A stretch of DNA of 64,000 nucleotides from positions 1,736,001 to 1,800,000 of the forward strand of contig NZ_CP032762.1 of NCBI RefSeq assembly GCF_003641205.1, written 5' to 3'. Made by a program: the position numbers and the translations under genes. A model generated the notes under the pieces. The model was not told the DNA's origin and did not search any database. It saw nothing but the letters and a program-made list of their open reading frames with translations. The stretch's first letter is position 1, and each line of letters begins with the position of its first letter. Source of the DNA: Rhodococcus sp. P1Y (GTDB lineage Bacteria > Actinomycetota > Actinomycetes > Mycobacteriales > Mycobacteriaceae). Shown here piece after piece: positions 8,016 to 15,184 of this stretch.

Positions 8016-9557
8016 ATGTCCGAATGGGATTCCGAATACGATGTCGTTGTCGTGGGTTCGGGAGGCGGAGCGCTCACCGGTGCCTACGCCTCGGCAGCAC
8101 GTGGCGCGCGAACGGCCGTTCTGGAGAAAACCGACCGACTCGGGGGTACCTCTGCATATTCCGGTGGTGCGCTGTGGTTGCCCGGAACCAGCGTGCAGGA
8201 GCGATCCGACGCAGGCGACTCCACTGAATCGGCGCGCGTCTATCTCCGTGCTGTCGTAGGCGATTCGGAACTTCAGCGACAGGAAGCGTTCGTCACCACG
8301 GCGCAGGCCGTGGTCGACTTGCTCGAGAACGATCCGAACATGGAATTGGAATGGCGACCGTTTCCCGACTACTACGCCCGACCAGGACGCCAAGCCGTCG
8401 GCCGGGCTATCCACGCGGTGGACCTGCCAAGCGCCGTGATCGGCGATCGGAGAACATCCATTCGTGCTGAGTTGCACGTCGACCGAGTGGGCGGTGTGCA
8501 CCCGGACGAGGTATTGACTGGTGGCAGGGCGTTGATCGGTCGGCTCACCATGGCCATCGAAGGCACTGGAAAGGCCGACCTGTGCCTGAACACCGCCGTG
8601 ACTTCCTTGATCCTGGAGGATGGAAGGGTCGTGGGCGTCGAAGCACTGCGCGACGGCGTGCCACAACGGATCAAGGCCGCGCGAGGTGTTCTTCTGGCCG
8701 CAGGCGGTATCGAGGGGAACGTCGACCTGCGATCGGAGTCGGGTACGCCGGGGCGCGCGGAATGGAGCATGGGCCCGCAGGGCGCAAACACCGGCGACTT
8801 GCTCATTGCCGCCCGGGAGGTCGGCGCGGCCACAGCGCTGTTGGATCAGGCTTGGTTCTGCCCCGGCGTCGAACTACCCGACGGATCAGCTGCGTTCATG
8901 GTGGGCGTACGCGGCGGTGTTCTGGTCGATTCGGCCGGCGAGCGTTACCTCAATGAATCGCTGCCCTACGACCAGTTCGGTCGGGCGATGATTGCTCGAG
9001 ACGAGAAAGTCCCCGCAGTGCCATCGTTCTTGATATTCGATTCACGCGAGGGCGGGCCTTCTCTTCCGGCGATGTCGATTCCGGAGGTACCTGCCCAGGA
9101 CCACTTTGCCGCTGGCACGTGGGTCCAGGCGGACACCCTCGATGCGCTCGCGGCCCAGATCGGAGTCCCGATCGACGCAGTGATGTCGAGCGTGGCCCGA
9201 TTCAACGACTTCGCCAAGAAGGGGATCGACGAGGACTTCGCTCGCGGCGAGGATCCGTACGATCGGTTCTTCTGTCCGCCCGCGGGACCTGATCAACCCA
9301 ATGCTGCATTGCGGCCGATCGATACCGCACCCTTTTACGCTGCCCGGATCGTCACGAGCGATCTAGGAACGAAAGGCGGGGTCGAGACGGATACGGAGGG
9401 GCGCGTTCGGAACGTGAGCGGCGGGGTCATTCCTGGTCTGTACGCGGCTGGGAACACGGCAGCATCGCTCACCGGCAAGTTCTATCCGGGCCCAGGGGTT
9501 CCGCTCGGTACCGCCATGGTGTTCGCCTTTCGGGCGGTGACAGACATGCTCGAGTGA
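8016..9557 (+). CDS. FAD-binding dehydrogenase, short KstD-like paralogue
   Basis: A 513-residue flavoprotein of the KstD/fumarate reductase family, paralogous to the protein at 4370. The FAD motif GSGGGALTGAYA lies near the N-terminus, then EKTDRLGGTSAYSGGALWLPG, an inner DYYARPGR, and a C-terminal KFYPGPGVPLGTAMVF that keeps the Tyr/Gly pattern of KstD. It probably desaturates a ring ketone different from that of its paralogue. ATG 8016 is preceded by AAAGG at a good distance; in-frame GTG 7971 and ATG 8010 have poorer sites. A 16-base-pair hairpin follows the stop. Confidence 0.86.
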   Translation: MSEWDSEYDVVVVGSGGGALTGAYASAARGARTAVLEKTDRLGGTSAYSGGALWLPGTSVQERSDAGDSTESARVYLRAVVGDSELQRQEAFVTTAQAVVDLLENDPNMELEWRPFPDYYARPGRQAVGRAIHAVDLPSAVIGDRRTSIRAELHVDRVGGVHPDEVLTGGRALIGRLTMAIEGTGKADLCLNTAVTSLILEDGRVVGVEALRDGVPQRIKAARGVLLAAGGIEGNVDLRSESGTPGRAEWSMGPQGANTGDLLIAAREVGAATALLDQAWFCPGVELPDGSAAFMVGVRGGVLVDSAGERYLNESLPYDQFGRAMIARDEKVPAVPSFLIFDSREGGPSLPAMSIPEVPAQDHFAAGTWVQADTLDALAAQIGVPIDAVMSSVARFNDFAKKGIDEDFARGEDPYDRFFCPPAGPDQPNAALRPIDTAPFYAARIVTSDLGTKGGVETDTEGRVRNVSGGVIPGLYAAGNTAASLTGKFYPGPGVPLGTAMVFAFRAVTDMLE

Positions 9558-9588
9558 GTTCACGGCACCGCGACTGTGGTCCCCCTCT

Positions 9589-9631
9589 GTTGTGTGGACG
9601 TCGAGATGGAACGTTTCGACGTCCACACAAC
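9589..9631 (+). terminator. Hairpin terminator after the KstD-like gene
   Basis: The perfect 16-base arms GTTGTGTGGACGTCGA (9589-9604) and TCGACGTCCACACAAC (9616-9631) enclose an 11-base loop, 32 bases after the stop of the KstD-like gene and before the IclR gene. The position fits a terminator; a regulator-binding role cannot be excluded. Confidence 0.65.
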
Positions 9632-9646
9632 TCGCTGACCTCCCAT

Positions 9647-9660
9647 AGTGGCGTACCACT
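9647..9660. promoter_or_regulatory. Candidate IclR operator
   Basis: The inverted repeat AGTGGCGTACCACT (5-base arms, 4-base spacer) lies 46 bases before the IclR start. IclR proteins often bind short pseudo-palindromes of this size near their own promoter. Assignment is by position only. Confidence 0.35.
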
Positions 9661-9705
9661 GCCCTGTTGGTTAGGGTGGTGGAAGTCACAAGATCGGAGG
9701 CCGCG

Positions 9706-10503
9706 GTGAGAACGACCCGCAATGACAGCGATCCTGCTTCGGTCGTCGATCGGATCTCCTCGATAGTCGAAACATTTCGCGACGCAGGTCCGTTGACGCT
9801 GTCCGAAGTCACCCGCCGTACGGGGATGCCACGCTCGACGGCCCATCGGCTTCTGGAACAACTGACCGCGACCCACTGGCTCGCGCGAGACCGCAACACG
9901 TACGAGTTGGGTGCGCGTGCCTACGAGGTCGGCCAGTGGGCGCTGAGTCAGAACAGGTTACGGATCGCCGCGCTCCCGGTGCTGAACCGTTTGGCGCACA
10001 CGACCGGTATGACAGTGCACCTTGCCAATCTCGAGGGAGATTCGGTGTTCTATGTCGACCGGATACCTGGTTCGACGCCTCTACGCTTGCCGACCCGTGT
10101 CGGTGCGCGGCTTCCAGCCCATGTGACCGGAATTGGCAAAGTAATGCTTGCCAATCGGCCGTGGGAGTCGGTGACCGAGGATCTGCAGGGCCCCATGCGT
10201 GCAGTGACCCAGTTCAGCGTCTCCAACCTGGAGCAGCTCAGTTCGGAGCTGAAGCGAACCAGAGAGCGCGGTGTCGCAATCGATCGGCAGGAGACCTTAC
10301 TCGGAATCGGTTGTGTAGCTGCGTCGATCGGCCCCGCCGACCACTTCTACGGCAATCGTTCTGCCATCTCGCTGTGCGGCCCGGTTCAAGAAATGAATTT
10401 CAAGCAGTTGGGCGGGGTGGTTCGAGTGGCGGCGCGCGATGTTTGGGATGCGTGTGTGACCAACGACTTGCAGCAGGATGTCTCGCACGCTTCCGGTCGT
10501 TGA
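9706..10503 (+). CDS. IclR family transcriptional regulator
   Basis: A 265-residue IclR protein with an N-terminal winged helix-turn-helix (LTLSEVTRRTGMPRSTAHRL) and the effector-binding IclR domain after it, containing the GIGKVMLA-type segment and the late GIGCVAASIG motif. It probably binds an aromatic or steroid-derived acid and controls the adjoining catabolic genes. GTG 9706 has GGAGG five bases upstream; an in-frame TTG at 9667 is less likely. A possible operator is the palindrome at 9647-9660. A second, clearly related IclR gene lies at 12059-12814. Confidence 0.9.
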   Translation: MRTTRNDSDPASVVDRISSIVETFRDAGPLTLSEVTRRTGMPRSTAHRLLEQLTATHWLARDRNTYELGARAYEVGQWALSQNRLRIAALPVLNRLAHTTGMTVHLANLEGDSVFYVDRIPGSTPLRLPTRVGARLPAHVTGIGKVMLANRPWESVTEDLQGPMRAVTQFSVSNLEQLSSELKRTRERGVAIDRQETLLGIGCVAASIGPADHFYGNRSAISLCGPVQEMNFKQLGGVVRVAARDVWDACVTNDLQQDVSHASGR

Positions 10504-10542
10504 TTGACAGCAATTCGCAGCGCCTCGAGCCAGCCTGGGTGA

Positions 10543-10926
10543 CTACTTGATCTCGTAGTCACCTTCGGAGAATATTGCCTTCATCGAAGTGATGTTCCCG
10601 TCCTTGTCGAACGTCATGACGTCGATGGGGGACACGTCGACCGTGGAGTCGGGGAGTTTCGTCGAAACCCGGAAATGAAACGCAGCCGTCTGTCCGCTTT
10701 CGCGATACGTCAACAACGTTGTGGTGCAATCGAGTGCCGCGGCACCCTCGTAGAAGTCCGCGATCGCGGCTCTTCCGACCTTGGGTGGAGTGCCTGCAGG
10801 ATCTTCGACGGTTGCGTCGGCGGTGTACAACGCCGCAATGGCCTCGGCCGTACCGGAGTTGATCAATTCCAGGTACCGCTCGACGGTGGCGCGCTGGATT
10901 GAAGCTGGAGCAGGTGTAAGCGTCAT
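10543..10926 (-). CDS. Ketosteroid-isomerase-like protein (NTF2 fold)
   Basis: A 127-residue protein of about the length of 3-oxo-delta-5-steroid isomerase, which moves a double bond through a dienolate. The catalytic pattern looks intact: Tyr18, Asp42 (in VEDPAGT) and Asp102 (in SPIDVMTF) match Tyr14, Asp38 and Asp99 of the Comamonas enzyme in order and context. Together with two KstD-like proteins nearby this is the strongest sign of steroid-type chemistry. It stands alone on the minus strand, its 3' end facing the IclR gene. It may instead isomerise a related terpenoid enone. Confidence 0.85.
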   Translation of the reverse strand: MTLTPAPASIQRATVERYLELINSGTAEAIAALYTADATVEDPAGTPPKVGRAAIADFYEGAAALDCTTTLLTYRESGQTAAFHFRVSTKLPDSTVDVSPIDVMTFDKDGNITSMKAIFSEGDYEIK

Positions 10927-11002
10927 TCACGCAGCCTATTGGTGTGCTGTGCGTGCTGCGGTCGAGTGTCTCATCCAACGGGAACCGGTTGCCAACTTGC
11001 GG

Positions 11003-11260
11003 CTAGCGGGATCCCGATCCTGCGATTTCGGGCAATTCTATAGTGGTTTCGACCAATACCTTGTTACGCACAGCTTCGTCGATGGTCGAGCGAAGCGCAT
11101 CGCACGTTCGGCCCGAGTCCCCGAGGCCACGCTGTGCGGATGCGATCCGTGGACAGTCGGCGGCGTCGTCTGTCCATTGCACCGTGGTGTGCGCCGCACT
11201 GAACTTTTCGACCAGCACGCCTCGCCCGCAGTGTCCGCAATCCAGCTGTTGCATCGTCAT
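11003..11260 (-). CDS. Small cysteine-containing protein of unknown function
   Basis: An 85-residue protein with Cys8 and Cys11 (CGHC), Cys36 (DCPRI) and Cys53 (RTCDAL), a spacing that could bind zinc or an iron-sulfur cluster; the ligand is a guess. I do not recognise a named family. The start at 11260 has GGAAGG upstream, whereas a longer frame from 11362 would run into the PadR promoter. It is divergent from the PadR gene, with a shared spacer of 118 bases, so PadR may control it. No signal peptide or membrane segment is seen. Confidence 0.65.
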   Translation of the reverse strand: MTMQQLDCGHCGRGVLVEKFSAAHTTVQWTDDAADCPRIASAQRGLGDSGRTCDALRSTIDEAVRNKVLVETTIELPEIAGSGSR

Positions 11261-11325
11261 GAGAGTGCCTTCCGTTGAAATCGATTGCGCAGAATGTAAG
11301 TCTCGTTCCGCGACCTCGGAACTGC

Positions 11326-11335
11326 AACATATGTT
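11326..11335. promoter_or_regulatory. Candidate PadR operator
   Basis: The perfect palindrome AACATATGTT lies 44 bases before the PadR start, inside the spacer shared with the small cysteine protein. It contains the ACAT/ATGT half-sites typical of PadR-type operators. Assignment is by motif and position only. Confidence 0.45.
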
Positions 11336-11378
11336 CCCACTCAATCGAATTGATCGGCGCACTTGGTACCCTTTCGCG

Positions 11379-12023
11379 ATGGCCCAGTCTGATCCGCACT
11401 CCTACCCGACTCTGCCTGCCACCAGTTGGGCGGTTCTCGGAATGCTCACATTCGGTGAGGAATTGACCGGCAGTGATCTCAAAGAATGGGCCGACTGGAG
11501 CATCGGATTTTTCTATTGGAGCCCCTCGGTGAGTCAGGTATATACAGAGTTGAAGAAACTCGAAACCCAGGGCTTCGTCTCGTACCGAGACGTCGCCGAG
11601 CATGGCGAACGCGGTCGCAGAATGTACTCCATCACCGATTCCGGCCTCCGAGCCGTCACGGCCTGGTCCAGGCTGGCGCCGGTTGAGGATCCCGTGCTCA
11701 AGCACAGCGTGCTTCTGCGAATGTGGATGGGCCATCTCCATGAGCCCGAGCACCTCAAGGTCGTACTCGAAGAGCACATCACCAACATGGAGGACAAGAA
11801 GCGGCGAGCAGCCGAACATGCCGACCATTCGAAGGACGAACCCGGGTGGGCTTACTCGCGAATGAGTCTGCTGTGGGCCGGCCGCTACTGCCAGGCTGAA
11901 ATAGACCTCGCCCGTGACCTGATCGAGCTTGTCGACGACGCTGCCGAGCACTACGCACGGTCGACGGTGGATCCGATGGGGATGCCGCGTCCGATCAAGC
12001 CGGGAAGATGGAAACACCGATAA
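11379..12023 (+). CDS. PadR family transcriptional regulator
   Basis: A 214-residue regulator with the PadR winged helix at the N-terminus (WAVLGMLTFGEELTGSDLK, then VYTELKKLETQGFV and the wing GRRMYSITDSG) and a helical C-terminal region of the size seen in Vir-like PadR proteins. PadR members are often repressors released by phenolic or hydrophobic ligands. The start at ATG 11379 is set by the beginning of homology; the same frame stays open upstream to 11043 but that part is antisense to the small protein. The 3' end is 35 bases from the convergent IclR gene. Confidence 0.9.
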   Translation: MAQSDPHSYPTLPATSWAVLGMLTFGEELTGSDLKEWADWSIGFFYWSPSVSQVYTELKKLETQGFVSYRDVAEHGERGRRMYSITDSGLRAVTAWSRLAPVEDPVLKHSVLLRMWMGHLHEPEHLKVVLEEHITNMEDKKRRAAEHADHSKDEPGWAYSRMSLLWAGRYCQAEIDLARDLIELVDDAAEHYARSTVDPMGMPRPIKPGRWKHR

Positions 12024-12058
12024 CGTAATTACTCTGTAGGGCAGGGGTATTCGAGGAT

Positions 12059-12814
12059 TTAAACCGGGTGCAACGCCCGCCCGTAGCTGCGCGAACGATG
12101 CGTTCTGTCCTGCAGGACCGGAGTTACCTGCGACCTGCAATCGCGCCATACCGCGGACGCCGCAAGCCGGACCAGATTCGACCGTTCTCGATCGAATGGT
12201 AGGTGGGTGAGCGGCCCGCAGAGCGAGATGGCAGCTTTGGCCTGACCCAGTGGGCCGACTGGTGCCGCAATACATCCATAGCCCGGAACGGACTCGGAAC
12301 GCTCGAAGGCGAGCCCCACATCTCTGATCTTGTCGTGTTCTGCGCCGGCTTCGCCTGCATAGGCCTGCAGCGCTTTTCCGAGCGCAGTGCGCTCTGGAGG
12401 GCGCCGTGTACCGATGCGGGTCGGCACGGCTGCGCCGAATCGGCCGCCCAGTTTTTCCCGGTACAGCAGGGAGCCTTGGTCCAGTACCGCGAGGTGCACG
12501 ACAAGGCCGGTACTTCGGTGAAGTGTCTCGAGATGCGGCCGTGCGGCCATGTGCAGCGGATCCTGTTTGAGCGCGATGTGACCCAATTCCATCAGGCGGG
12601 TACCGAGTGAGTACGACCGCTTGTCGCGGGTGACCCATCGAAGCTGAGAGAGGTGCTCGAGTATTCGGTGGGCAGACGAGCGGGGGAGCCCTGTTACCTC
12701 CACGACCTCGGCTAGCGTCATCTCTCCGCGTCCGTCGAACGCGTCCAGAACCAAAGACACCCGATCCAGCAGTGCGACCGGTGCGTCATTGTCGGTACAC
12801 ATCAGTTGGCTCAT
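12059..12814 (-). CDS. IclR family transcriptional regulator, second copy
   Basis: A 251-residue IclR regulator. The N-terminal helix-turn-helix is in LTEV-like form (MTLAEVVEVTGLPRSSAHRI), followed by the effector domain with TALGKALQAY and GYGCIAAPVGP. It is similar along its whole length to the IclR protein at 9706, suggesting duplication and split control of the surrounding catabolic genes. The start is uncertain: ATG 12814 begins just before the conserved region, but in-frame starts at 12829 and 12856 exist and none has a strong ribosome site. A SnoaL-like gene lies upstream on the same strand. Confidence 0.87.
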   Translation of the reverse strand: MSQLMCTDNDAPVALLDRVSLVLDAFDGRGEMTLAEVVEVTGLPRSSAHRILEHLSQLRWVTRDKRSYSLGTRLMELGHIALKQDPLHMAARPHLETLHRSTGLVVHLAVLDQGSLLYREKLGGRFGAAVPTRIGTRRPPERTALGKALQAYAGEAGAEHDKIRDVGLAFERSESVPGYGCIAAPVGPLGQAKAAISLCGPLTHLPFDRERSNLVRLAASAVWRDCRSQVTPVLQDRTHRSRSYGRALHPV

Positions 12815-12986
12815 CGAACACCATCCCATCGCCACGAAGGTCCCTGCACCGGCCACGAAGGCTCATGCAGTGTTTTTCTAATAGGAATAGTGTCATGAAC
12901 ACGGACAAATGTGAAGCGAGTCACTCGATATTCTATGAGCCCCCAGGGTGGCAAGTACTCGTGCGATCGGACTGGGCGCACGCGAA

Positions 12987-13520
12987 TCAGTCGGACAGGA
13001 CTCGCACAAGCGCCGTAACGGCGTCGTGAAAGTGTGGCGTCTCGTCGACGCGGAGCCGGCTCAGGCTGCGGAAGCTGATGAGCCACTTCCCATCGACGTT
13101 GCGATACTCTTCGTGGTAATGGCCGTAACCGTGCAGATGTTCCTCTGTGCCGTCGGCCTTGGACCACCACAGCTTGTCTTCCATCGCCCAGATGCCAGTC
13201 GCCGTGGTGTCCGAGGTGAGCTCGATCTCGGGTGTATGGGCATGATGTACCGAGGTGATTTTCTTCTCGCCGTCCAAGAACGCCTCGATGGTCTTCCCCA
13301 GCCGCTCGTTACCGACGACTCGATTTGCGACACCATCCGTTTTCGGCTGGCGGTCGACGGGAATTCCACCCCATGTCTCGGATATGACGTCGGTGGTATG
13401 CAGTGTCGGGTAAACGTGCCACTGCTTGGTGTCCATGCACCGCAATCGAGCGGAAAACGTTCGCTTGATTTGTTCGATGGCGTTGAGTTGTTCGGCCACT
13501 GAAAGCGTTATGGAAGTCAT
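12987..13520 (-). CDS. SnoaL-like NTF2-fold protein
   Basis: A 177-residue protein of the SnoaL-like polyketide cyclase/nuclear transport factor 2 superfamily, judged from its early AIEQIKRTFSARLRCMD segment, a central WAMEDKLWW strand and the late HEEYRNVDGKWLISFRSLSRLRVD. Members include dehydratases, isomerases and small oxygenase subunits, so the reaction cannot be set from sequence. It lies between an IclR gene and an LLM oxidoreductase gene, all on the minus strand. It is one of three NTF2-fold genes within 4.6 kb. No signal peptide is seen. Confidence 0.8.
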   Translation of the reverse strand: MTSITLSVAEQLNAIEQIKRTFSARLRCMDTKQWHVYPTLHTTDVISETWGGIPVDRQPKTDGVANRVVGNERLGKTIEAFLDGEKKITSVHHAHTPEIELTSDTTATGIWAMEDKLWWSKADGTEEHLHGYGHYHEEYRNVDGKWLISFRSLSRLRVDETPHFHDAVTALVRVLSD

Positions 13521-13564
13521 CGAAGGATGATTACGTCGATCTACTGCCGATGGAAGCGCGAATC

Positions 13565-14461
13565 CTACTGACCGGGAGGTGATTCGAACTTATCGGGGAA
13601 GTCATGACCCTCGTCGAGCGCGATCTCGCGCAAGCGGACCATTTGCTCGCAGTAGTGATCGGCGTCGCGCGCACTGAGGCCGACTCCCGCAATCGTCGCC
13701 CCGGCCCTCGACACTTCGCGTAGAGCAGAGATCGCGCCGTCGGAATCTGCGATCGGATCGAGTTGTGCTCCAACCGAGAGCACTATCTCGAAACGTGCAG
13801 GCACGTCTGCCGTGGCCAGCATCGACCGTAGATCCGGGTGCGAGAGTCCGAACGGTACCCACCCGTCGCCGTGTTCGATTGCACGTCTGAGCGATCGGCG
13901 GGTTCGCCCGCCTACCCACAGAGGAACCCGAGGTTGGGCCGCATGGGGTTGGACGACGAAGTCCGAGAACCGATAGTAGGTGCCGTGATACTCCGGTTGC
14001 GTTCTCGACAACGCCGCGCGTAATGCAGCTAAGGCATCGTCTGCGCGGGGGCCGCGGTCCTCGAACGGTACGCCGAGCAGGTCGAACTCTTCTTTCAGGC
14101 TTCCGACGCCCAGTCCGAGGGTCAACCGGCCGCCGCTTACCACGTCCAGAGTGCCATAGCGCTTGGCGATCTCCAGGGGATGGTGGTATCCCAGTACCAG
14201 TACTTGTGTCACGAGTCGGATGCGGTCTGTCCGAGCGGCAAGGTATCCCAGCGTCGCGAGCGGATCCCAATAGGTGCCCCCGCGTTCCGCGGCGATGTCG
14301 GCGGGAACCGCAACGTGCTCGCTGCAGGTGATGTGGTTGAAGCCGAGTCGATCTGCTGTGAAGGCGATGCGAGCAATGTCGTCGATACCGGCAGTCTCTT
14401 CCCACGGGGAACATGCGCCGGGAAAGAGAGTCACTGCAGGCGTGGTGATCCCCAGATGCAT
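13565..14461 (-). CDS. LLM class F420-dependent oxidoreductase
   Basis: A 298-residue luciferase-like monooxygenase-fold protein of the actinobacterial F420 type. It has the N-terminal beta-strand with GITTPAV, the segment DRLGFNHITCSEHVAVP, the core GRLTLGLGVGSLKEEFDLLG and PRVPLWVGGRTRRSLRRA. Such enzymes transfer hydride from or to cofactor F420, for example on secondary alcohols or enones. The start at ATG 14461 is where homology begins, but the ribosome site is weak. It is convergent to nothing and lies 139 bases from the divergent SnoaL-like gene at 14601. Confidence 0.85.
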   Translation of the reverse strand: MHLGITTPAVTLFPGACSPWEETAGIDDIARIAFTADRLGFNHITCSEHVAVPADIAAERGGTYWDPLATLGYLAARTDRIRLVTQVLVLGYHHPLEIAKRYGTLDVVSGGRLTLGLGVGSLKEEFDLLGVPFEDRGPRADDALAALRAALSRTQPEYHGTYYRFSDFVVQPHAAQPRVPLWVGGRTRRSLRRAIEHGDGWVPFGLSHPDLRSMLATADVPARFEIVLSVGAQLDPIADSDGAISALREVSRAGATIAGVGLSARDADHYCEQMVRLREIALDEGHDFPDKFESPPGQ

Positions 14462-14600
14462 GACCGAGTAGTACCACGTCGCGGCTCCAACGAACAGTAA
14501 TTGTTTCGTTGGACGGATTTGTCTCTCTGGATGGAAGTTTCGGTTTCTCGTACGGGGCGTGGCCATAGTGTGTGTGACAAGACGGACCGAAAGGGAGTTC

Positions 14601-15131
14601 ATGGAACGGCAGCAACCCGATCTCGACGCACTATTCCTGCGAGTCGAGGCAATGGAAGACAAATGGCAGATTCTGCAGTTGCTGTCGACGTATGGTCCGG
14701 CCGTCGACAGTGGTTCCGCCGATGCAGCATCCGAATTATGGCAGGAGGATGGCGTGTACGACGTCGATTCCGGAATACTCGATGGACGAGGCGATGTGAA
14801 GTCCATGATCGAGGGTGAGCTACATCAGAACTTCATCATGAACGGCTCGGCTCACATGATGAGCGTGCCGCGTATCGAGCTCTGTGGTGATCGTGCGGTA
14901 GCGACGGGTCACAGTCAGCTCGTGATCAAGATCCCTGGTACAGAAGCGGATTTCAAAGTTCTGCGTATTACGGCCAACAGATGGGAATTGGTCAGGGAGG
15001 GGAATCACTGGCGGGTGAGTCGACGCGTCGGACGTTTGCTGGACGGACGTTCGGATGCGCGAGAACTGTTGGCCGCCGGTGTGGGTACTGAGCTACGGCC
15101 GCAGGCGACGGACCCGGCACCGGGCATGTGA
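14601..15131 (+). CDS. SnoaL-like NTF2-fold protein
   Basis: A 176-residue protein with the pattern of the SnoaL-like_4 group: a helical start (LFLRVEAMEDKWQILQLLSTY), GSADAASELWQEDGVYDVD, a central HMMSVPRIEL and a late GNHWRVSRRVGRLLDG. Related proteins act as dehydratases or isomerases, including the bile-acid 7-alpha-dehydratase BaiE, but I cannot assign a reaction. ATG 14601 follows AAAGGGAG at the right distance. It is divergent from the LLM gene and convergent with the acyl-CoA synthetase gene. Confidence 0.82.
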   Translation: MERQQPDLDALFLRVEAMEDKWQILQLLSTYGPAVDSGSADAASELWQEDGVYDVDSGILDGRGDVKSMIEGELHQNFIMNGSAHMMSVPRIELCGDRAVATGHSQLVIKIPGTEADFKVLRITANRWELVREGNHWRVSRRVGRLLDGRSDARELLAAGVGTELRPQATDPAPGM

Positions 15132-15184
15132 GTCCCGAATAAGCAGTGCGAGTCGCGACTTGGGGTCGATCGAGTGCAGATACA

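Noticed and set aside
11064..12638. Open frame of more than 500 codons on the minus strand across the PadR and IclR genes
   Set aside because: It overlaps the PadR gene antisense, runs in another frame of the IclR gene, is rich in Arg/Pro/Ser and shows no family motif.
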